Of a stretch of DNA of 64,000 nucleotides, positions 59,224-64,000 are shown one piece after another (positions within the stretch are counted from its first letter, which is position 1; each line of letters starts with the position of its first letter). The notes beneath the pieces are model-generated. The model did not search any database, was not told the origin of the DNA, and saw only the letters and a list, made by a program, of their open reading frames with translations. The translations under genes were made by a program, and so were the position numbers. The stretch comes from Bacteriovorax stolpii. GTDB lineage: Bacteria; Bdellovibrionota; UBA2428. The stretch is taken from NCBI GenBank assembly GCA_945881775.1, contig CAMCVE010000010.1:30138-94137 (forward strand). The letters run 5' to 3'.

Positions 59224-59568
59224 TTATTCGCCGATCAGGGGAGCCACGAGACCCAAGGTACGAGCGCGCTTGATGTGCTTGGCGAGCTTGCGTTGGTTCT
59301 TGGCGCTGACGCCAGAGACGTGACGAGGAACGATCTTTCCGGTCTCGGTCACGAAGCGGTAGACGACTTTGAGGTTCTTGTAGTCAAGAACGAGGGTCTT
59401 ATCCATGATGAAGGGGCAAACCTTGCGACGACCGAAGCGGCCGCGGCCGCCGGCACCGCCGCCTCCACCGCCACCAAAGCCGCGTCCGCCTTTTTCTGCG
59501 GCGCCGCGATCATCTTGGGGCATGCGAGCATCTTGCATTCCTTGCTGGGGAGAGTTGCTATTGTCCAT
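59224..59568 (-). CDS. rpsR: Small-subunit ribosomal protein S18 with Gly-rich extension
   Basis: 114 aa. The core begins at about residue 45: FGRRKVCPFIMDKTLVLDYKNLKVVYRFVTETGKIVPRH, then the GVSAKNQRKLAKHIKRARTLGLVAPL block. The N-terminal ~43 residues form an unusual tail that is first Gln/Asp-rich, then Gly/Arg-rich (GGRGFGGGGGGGAGGRGRFG), not found in standard S18. Normally rpsR follows rpsF (S6); here it follows a 36-residue basic gene and shares a TAATG junction with it. Confidence 0.93.
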   Translation of the reverse strand: MDNSNSPQQGMQDARMPQDDRGAAEKGGRGFGGGGGGGAGGRGRFGRRKVCPFIMDKTLVLDYKNLKVVYRFVTETGKIVPRHVSGVSAKNQRKLAKHIKRARTLGLVAPLIGE

Positions 59569-59678
59569 TATTTCTTAGCCTTTCCAGCCGCTTTAGCGCG
59601 TTTGATCTGCTCTTTTTTCTTTTTCTGCGCGGTTCTTTGGCGCATCTTTTTGGTTTTACGGTTGTCTCCACGAGCCAT
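59568..59678 (-). CDS. 36-residue highly basic protein coupled to rpsR
   Basis: Too short for routine calling. It starts at ATG 59678 with AGAGG nine bases upstream and ends in TAA that shares its last base with the rpsR ATG (TAATG). The peptide begins MARGDNRKTKKMRQRTAQKK and continues with Lys, Ala and Arg; about half its residues are Lys or Arg. It resembles the tiny ribosome-associated basic proteins in style, but I cannot name it. Coupling to rpsR and composition suggest a ribosomal or RNA-binding role. An alternative ATG at 59684 has poorer spacing. Confidence 0.75.
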   Translation of the reverse strand: MARGDNRKTKKMRQRTAQKKKKEQIKRAKAAGKAKK

Positions 59679-59706
59679 AGTCATTTTCCTCTAGAGTCGA
59701 AGTTCT

Positions 59707-59746
59707 TAGCGAAGCTAGGCCTTAGGGTCAAGGATTAGCTTCGCTA
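59707..59746 (-). promoter_or_regulatory. Long hairpin just upstream of the small basic gene and rpsR
   Basis: TAGCGAAGCTA (59707-59717) is a perfect reverse complement of TAGCTTCGCTA (59736-59746), with further pairing inside the loop. On the leftward strand it lies ~30 bases before the start of the basic gene that precedes rpsR, and ~30 bases after the stop of the exported protein. There is no U-tract. It could be a leader structure for ribosomal autoregulation or a weak terminator for the gene before it. Confidence 0.6.
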
Positions 59747-59776
59747 GGTGCCGCGAGTTTGTAGTGGGTCTTCAAA

Positions 59777-60364
59777 CTACTCAAATCGGCCCATAAAGAA
59801 GTTATCGCGGGCTCCGAAGCGGGCTTCGCGGATCTGCACTTGGAGGGTTGAGCTTTTCAGGTCCTCGGGACTCAGAATCACGCGGATGTAGGCGCGCAAG
59901 CGGCTCCCTTTAAGGGCACGATTTTTAAGAGAAACTGAGATTTCCGGCGTGTCCCAGTCGCGGCGCGATAGGATGCGGATTCCTTCGGCAAGCACCTGGT
60001 GGTTGCAGGCAGAGAAGAATTGCACCGAAAGAGCTCCATAGCGCGGCGAATCGCTGTGCTCGATTTGTTTCACGACGGCGTAGGTGCCTCGGGCGCTGTT
60101 GAGCCAGATGCCATTGATATAAAAGCGGCCATCGAGGTCGGGCCAAGGGAAAATCCCTTGGACGCGAATGAATGAGAAATGTGTCTCGAAATACTCGCGT
60201 GAAGTCTCGAGCGACTCCTGCACCGAGCACGAAACGGTCGGGAAAAGGGAGGCCGATAAGGGCGAGCTCCCTTTGGAGTGCGCAGAAGCGGACACGGTCC
60301 CCATCACCAACATCAAGAATAGGCCCTTAACTGGGCAAAGACGTTTCAAGATTCCCTTCAACAT
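59777..60364 (-). CDS. Exported hypothetical protein
   Basis: 195 aa; family not recognised. A signal-like N-terminus (LKRLCPVKGLFLMLVMGTVSASA) is followed by a soluble domain with a few Trp and Tyr (GIFPWPDLDGRFYINGIWLN) and two Cys (TVSCSV and FSACNHQ) that may form a disulfide. No repeats or membrane segments are seen. The protein is probably periplasmic. It lies 19 bp downstream of the TPR-winged-helix gene on the same strand and may be its last operon partner. Confidence 0.68.
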   Translation of the reverse strand: MLKGILKRLCPVKGLFLMLVMGTVSASAHSKGSSPLSASLFPTVSCSVQESLETSREYFETHFSFIRVQGIFPWPDLDGRFYINGIWLNSARGTYAVVKQIEHSDSPRYGALSVQFFSACNHQVLAEGIRILSRRDWDTPEISVSLKNRALKGSRLRAYIRVILSPEDLKSSTLQVQIREARFGARDNFFMGRFE

Positions 60365-60382
60365 AACAAACCCCCCGTGAGA

Positions 60383-62233
60383 TCAAAGTTCTTTTGTTGT
60401 CGCGATTCCCTGGCTGCGGGGAGCGACGTCTGAAATGCGCGATGAGATGTTCACTTTCATGGAGGGATTGAAGTAGTAACCCTTCGATCCGTTCATGACA
60501 TAGCGGCTCTCGCGCGGATTGGGCTCCAACAGTTTACGGAGCCGGTTGATGTTGATGTAGATGTTGTTGTCGTGGCGAAGGGGGTTGTAATCTTGTCCCC
60601 AAACTTCTTTTGCCAGGACCTCTTTCGAGAATTCTTTTCCGGGCGTCTCCGCGAGAAGAAGAAGAATTTTCATCAGAGTAAATTTGTTGTGGAAGGGAAT
60701 CTCTCCCAGGTGTTTTTCGCGGACGTAGTTCGAGTTGCGGTCGATTTCGAGGTCCACGCTTTGCTTGGGGACGAAGTGGAAGTCGTCGAAGAACTCGTTC
60801 ACGAAACGTTGTGCGTGGGGATCAAGCTGGCGCAGTTCTGCGCTCCACTCATCGTAGGTCTCGTAGTCAAAGCGCGCAAGAATCACGCGTTCGGCACGTG
60901 CGTTGAGCTTGTTGATGAGCATAAGAATGCCGGCACGATCATCAGGTGAGGTTGAGGTGCCGAGTTTGCGCTCGAGGATAATCTTGGCAAGTGCCGCGCG
61001 AAGGTACAGTCGGTCAAAAGAGCTTTTCGCAGCGACGTTGAGAGTCTGTGTGACTTTCTTGTGTGCGTCTTGCGGATAGCCGCTTGTGGCGTCGAGGCGA
61101 GCCAGCAGCTCAAGGCACGAAGCCTTGTGGCGCAGGATGTTTCGTTCAGTGTAGTAAGCCAGAGCCTCTTGGAGCATGGCGCGGGCTTCTTCTTGTTGGG
61201 CGGCTTCTCCGCTGCGAAGTAGAACTTCAGCCTTCAGTAGGCGAATGCGCATGATATCGCCTTGCTTTTGTTCGCGAACAGCGGAGACGACGAGTTTGTC
61301 GATGATCTCGTCGGCCTTCTCGTATTGGCCCATGCGGGTGTGAAGCAGGGCGAGTCCACGAAGGTAGCGTTTGCCGTAGTACGAATTCTCGTCGCTGCCG
61401 GAGTGCTCGGAGACGCGCTTGTAGCAATCCTCAGCCGCGCTGTAGTCGCCCGTAATGGTGTAGAGTTCGGCGAGCGTCAGGTTCGCGCGGATGTTGATGC
61501 GCCAGAACTCGATACTCTGCGAATTGTGGCTCGCGAGCTCCAGGTAAATGACGGCTTTTTCTTTGTCTTCGAGAGCTGCGTAGCAGGTGCCGAGCGCCCA
61601 AAGAGTGTAGTGGTAGAAGGGACTGTTCTTGTTGGAGACGAAATGCTCTTTTGCTTTTTCGTAAGCAAGAAGGGCCTCGCGGTATTGGCCGAGTTTGCGA
61701 AGCGAGTCACCGCGCAGAATGGCGCATGCGCCAGGAAGATTGTTGCCTTTGGCTGCGGCGCTTTGTTCGAGGTCATTGAGGCCGTCGAGTACGTCTTGGT
61801 ACTTGCCCTCTTGGCGGAGTAGCTCCAGGAGACCAAGACGGATGCGGTAGCTGAGTTTTTGGTCGCCAGTTTGTTCGGTGAGTGTCAGGGACTCGTCGAG
61901 ATTTTTGCGGGCTTTGTCGCGGTCGCCCAGATAGCTCCAGCCCACGCCGATTGAGTAAAGGCATTCGGCAAAGCAGGATTTCTCGGTGGCGTCTTGAACG
62001 GGGATGGCCTTGATGGCTTCGATGTACGTTGGGACTTGGTCGAGATTGAAAGATTCGCCAGCCAAGCGGATGAGGTGACCGTAGGCTTTGAGGAGGTCGG
62101 CGTTTGATCCGGAGCCAGATTTGACGAAGGCGTCGAGAACCTTGCGGGCATCGTCGGTCTTCCCGAGCTTCGCAAGCTCGAGAGCATTCAGGAGCTGGGG
62201 AGCCCACTGACGATTGGAATCATTCACGTCCAT
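60383..62233 (-). CDS. TPR protein with C-terminal winged-helix DNA-binding domain
   Basis: 616 aa. Residues ~10-430 are tandem TPR helices (ALELAKLGKTDDARKVLDAF, SCFAECLYSIGVGWSYLGDRDKARKNLDES, YHYTLWALGTCYAALEDKEKAVIYLELA). The C-terminal ~100 residues match the OmpR/PhoB winged helix (HNKFTLMKILLLLAETPGKEFSKEVLAKEVWGQDYNPLRHDNNIYININRLRKLLE at about 497-553). This is the reverse of the usual SARP order. It lacks a receiver or ligand domain, so the TPRs may sense a protein. A small CGTCAG hairpin lies upstream in the leader. Confidence 0.85.
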   Translation of the reverse strand: MDVNDSNRQWAPQLLNALELAKLGKTDDARKVLDAFVKSGSGSNADLLKAYGHLIRLAGESFNLDQVPTYIEAIKAIPVQDATEKSCFAECLYSIGVGWSYLGDRDKARKNLDESLTLTEQTGDQKLSYRIRLGLLELLRQEGKYQDVLDGLNDLEQSAAAKGNNLPGACAILRGDSLRKLGQYREALLAYEKAKEHFVSNKNSPFYHYTLWALGTCYAALEDKEKAVIYLELASHNSQSIEFWRINIRANLTLAELYTITGDYSAAEDCYKRVSEHSGSDENSYYGKRYLRGLALLHTRMGQYEKADEIIDKLVVSAVREQKQGDIMRIRLLKAEVLLRSGEAAQQEEARAMLQEALAYYTERNILRHKASCLELLARLDATSGYPQDAHKKVTQTLNVAAKSSFDRLYLRAALAKIILERKLGTSTSPDDRAGILMLINKLNARAERVILARFDYETYDEWSAELRQLDPHAQRFVNEFFDDFHFVPKQSVDLEIDRNSNYVREKHLGEIPFHNKFTLMKILLLLAETPGKEFSKEVLAKEVWGQDYNPLRHDNNIYININRLRKLLEPNPRESRYVMNGSKGYYFNPSMKVNISSRISDVAPRSQGIATTKEL

Positions 62234-62567
62234 GTTTCCTCTCTCTCACGCCGTCAGATCCCTGACGCACTTAGGCCTACACGATTTGATCCGCGAGATC
62301 ACCTTCTAAGGTCGTGAAGCGTCGCGTTGGGCCCACTTAAGTGCCCATTTTTTAGCAGAGTTTTGGGTTTGAGGAAAGGAAAATTAACACATAGCGTCAG
62401 ATACTTTTTATTGCTTTTAGGTGGTTCCAAAGTGGAACTAAGTTGCCGATTTTAATTCACTATTTAAAGTGCCTCACGAGGCCGCCAAGCAGTTTGAAAG
62501 CGGTGTCATCTTTGGGGGTATCTGTCCCGGGCCCCCTCTTTAGGAAGGGTCCCAGATTAAAGAAGAA
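62234..62567. promoter_or_regulatory. Intergenic region, 334 bp, between fumC and the TPR regulator
   Basis: No gene is visible. Nearest the TPR gene are its ribosome site (GAGAGGAAAC) and a CGTCAG-ATCC-CTGACG hairpin (62252-62267). CACTTAAGTG (62334-62343) is a 10-bp palindrome and GTTCCA-AAG-TGGAAC (about 62433-62447) is a small hairpin; either could be a protein site. A GC stem with one mismatch follows fumC (about 62525-62552) without a U-tract and may be its terminator. Confidence 0.4.
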
Positions 62568-63977
62568 TTATTTGGGAGAGATCATGTCCTCGGGACGCAC
62601 CCACTGATCGAACTGCTCTGATGTTAGCAACCCGAGCTCAATGGCCACGGATTTAAGGGTCTTGTTCTGCTTGTGTGCCGTCTTGGCGATCTTCGCGGCG
62701 TTGTCGTAGCCGATGTGGGGATTGAGGGCAGTCACGAGCATGAGTGTGTTCTCGAGATGCTGAGCGATGGCGGTCTCGTTGGGCGCGAGACCCTCGAGGC
62801 AGTGATCCACAAAACTCGAAGCTGAGTCGGCGAGCAATCGTGTCGAATGGAGCAGGTTGTGAGCCATCAGCGGCTTGAAGACGTTCAGCTCGAAATTGCC
62901 GCTCGCGCCTCCGATATTCAGCGCGACGTCATTGCCGAGGACCTGGCAGCAGACCATCGTCATCGACTCAGACTGCGTGGGGTTCACCTTGCCGGGCATG
63001 ATCGAAGAACCGGGTTCATTCTCCGGGAGAAGAAGTTCATTGAGACCACAGCGGGGGCCGCTTCCAAGCCAGCGCATGTCGTTGGCGATTTTCATAAACG
63101 AGCAGGCGAGAGTTTTCAGGGCGCCGTGTGCAAAAACAAAGGCATCGTGCGTGGCGAGTGCTTCGAACTTGTTGGGGGCCGTGACGAATTTGCACCCGCT
63201 GATCTCGGTGATTTTTTCGGCGACGAGTGCCGCGAATTTGGGATGAGCGTTGAGTCCTGTGCCGACGGCGGTGCCGCCTTGAGCAAGCTGGCGAAGGCGG
63301 GGGAGCGTCTGCTCGACGCGCTCGATGCCGTACTCCACTTGTGTGCGGTAGGCAGAGAATTCTTGGCCCAGTGTGAGAGGGGTGGCGTCCATCAGGTGCG
63401 TGCGGCCGACTTTGATGAGCTTCATGAACTTCTGCTCTTTGGCGAGAAGCGCTTGGTGAATCTTTTTGAGGCTCGGCAGCAAATGGCGCTCGAACTCTTC
63501 GACGGCTGCGATGTGCATGGCCGTGGGGAAAACGTCGTTTGAGGATTGCGACATGTTGACGTGGTCGTTGGGGTGGATGGGTTTCTTCGAGCCCACCTCA
63601 CCGCCGAGCATTTGGATGGCGCGGTTGGAGATGACTTCGTTGGCGTTCATGTTGGTCTGTGTGCCGGAGCCTGTTTGCCAGATCACTAAGGGGAAATGGG
63701 CGTCCCACTTGCCTGCAATGACTTCATCAGCGGCTTGGCAGATCACGTCGCATTTGTCTTTGGGGAGCTTGCCGAGATCGAAATTCGCAAGGGCCGCGCC
63801 CTTTTTGAGGATACCGAGAGCCCGAATTACGGAGCGAGGCATCCGGTCTGTGCCCACGCGAAAGTTCTCAAGTGAGCGCTGGGTCTGAGCGCCCCAAAGA
63901 GCGTCTGCGGGAACTTTCATTTCGCCCATGGTGTCGGTTTCGATGCGGAATTTTTCGATATTGAAGCCGTGTGACAT
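62568..63977 (-). CDS. fumC: Class II fumarate hydratase
   Basis: Interconverts fumarate and malate in the citric acid cycle, 469 aa. It has the superfamily signature [15 protein letters not shown] (about 320-334), plus [13 protein letters not shown], the catalytic His region [18 protein letters not shown] and [14 protein letters not shown]. It is an iron-free homotetramer type. ATG 63977 has AGGAG nearby. It is complete; the window ends 23 bases upstream. Confidence 0.96.
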   Translation of the reverse strand: MSHGFNIEKFRIETDTMGEMKVPADALWGAQTQRSLENFRVGTDRMPRSVIRALGILKKGAALANFDLGKLPKDKCDVICQAADEVIAGKWDAHFPLVIWQTGSGTQTNMNANEVISNRAIQMLGGEVGSKKPIHPNDHVNMSQSSNDVFPTAMHIAAVEEFERHLLPSLKKIHQALLAKEQKFMKLIKVGRTHLMDATPLTLGQEFSAYRTQVEYGIERVEQTLPRLRQLAQGGTAVGTGLNAHPKFAALVAEKITEISGCKFVTAPNKFEALATHDAFVFAHGALKTLACSFMKIANDMRWLGSGPRCGLNELLLPENEPGSSIMPGKVNPTQSESMTMVCCQVLGNDVALNIGGASGNFELNVFKPLMAHNLLHSTRLLADSASSFVDHCLEGLAPNETAIAQHLENTLMLVTALNPHIGYDNAAKIAKTAHKQNKTLKSVAIELGLLTSEQFDQWVRPEDMISPK

Positions 63978-64000
63978 ATGTCTCCTAGAATTAAGCCCGC

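Noticed and set aside
1..64000. tRNA, rRNA, CRISPR or prophage genes
   Set aside because: No T-loop-like conserved blocks, repeat-spacer arrays, integrases or transposases were seen when reading the gaps and the proteins.

Overview
This 64 kb window is chromosomal DNA from a motile, Gram-negative, diderm bacterium. The evidence includes two flagellin genes, a tolQRAB envelope cluster, outer-membrane barrels, lipoproteins, a Tad pilus locus with a secretin, and a MurE with the meso-diaminopimelate motif. TrmFO, PrkA, sigma-54 response regulators, a lone PilZ regulator and a TPR-winged-helix regulator together suggest the Bdellovibrionota/Oligoflexia or a neighbouring former deltaproteobacterial lineage. 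That placement is inference, because no rRNA is present. I see no rRNA, tRNA, CRISPR array, prophage or transposase.

Layout. 1-7.8 kb: a 5'-truncated envelope protein; a leftward operon of asparaginase, inositol-phosphatase-like protein and a small unknown; a CHASE2-like histidine kinase and an NtrC-type regulator separated by a 268-bp element with perfect 32-bp inverted ends; a lone receiver; a small surface barrel. 8-12 kb: two leftward flagellins, each with an intrinsic terminator, around an unknown exported protein. A sigma-28-like promoter inside a repeated CGGTGCGT motif precedes the first flagellin, and one more copy of the motif lies before rsmH. 12.4-18 kb: rsmH-ftsL-ftsI-murE, then a convergent glycosyltransferase. 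18-30 kb: a zincin-like lipoprotein, a Tad locus with five small prepilin-like genes, cpaB, secretin, a TadZ-TadA (CpaE-CpaF) fusion and one TadB-type membrane protein, then a YD-repeat secreted protein with a small coupled partner. 30-41 kb: rsmD, coaD, aminotransferase, trmFO, an unknown membrane protein, tolQ-tolR-tolA-tolB, xseB, ispA, tlyA and a patatin-like lipoprotein without the nucleophile serine. 41-50 kb: a cyclic-nucleotide-binding protein, Sua5, an EI24-like membrane protein, Ppx, glmU-glmS, a pseudoreceiver-PilZ protein, and a VOC protein coupled to a second sigma-54 regulator. 50-64 kb: an exported unknown, IHF/HU, epmA, a helical-repeat protein coupled to prmA, dcd, a lipoprotein, a Cys-rich protein, prkA, rpsR with an overlooked 36-residue basic gene, an exported unknown, a TPR-winged-helix regulator and fumC.

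Most genes are housekeeping: envelope synthesis, division, translation modification and cofactors. The accessory interest is in the Tad region (18-30 kb), the inverted-repeat element in the two-component locus, the repeated motif near the flagellin and division genes, and several regulators with degenerate domains. Many neighbouring genes share ATGA, GTGA, TTGA or TAATG junctions, so translational coupling is common. Several starts are TTG or GTG, chosen from strong Shine-Dalgarno sequences.
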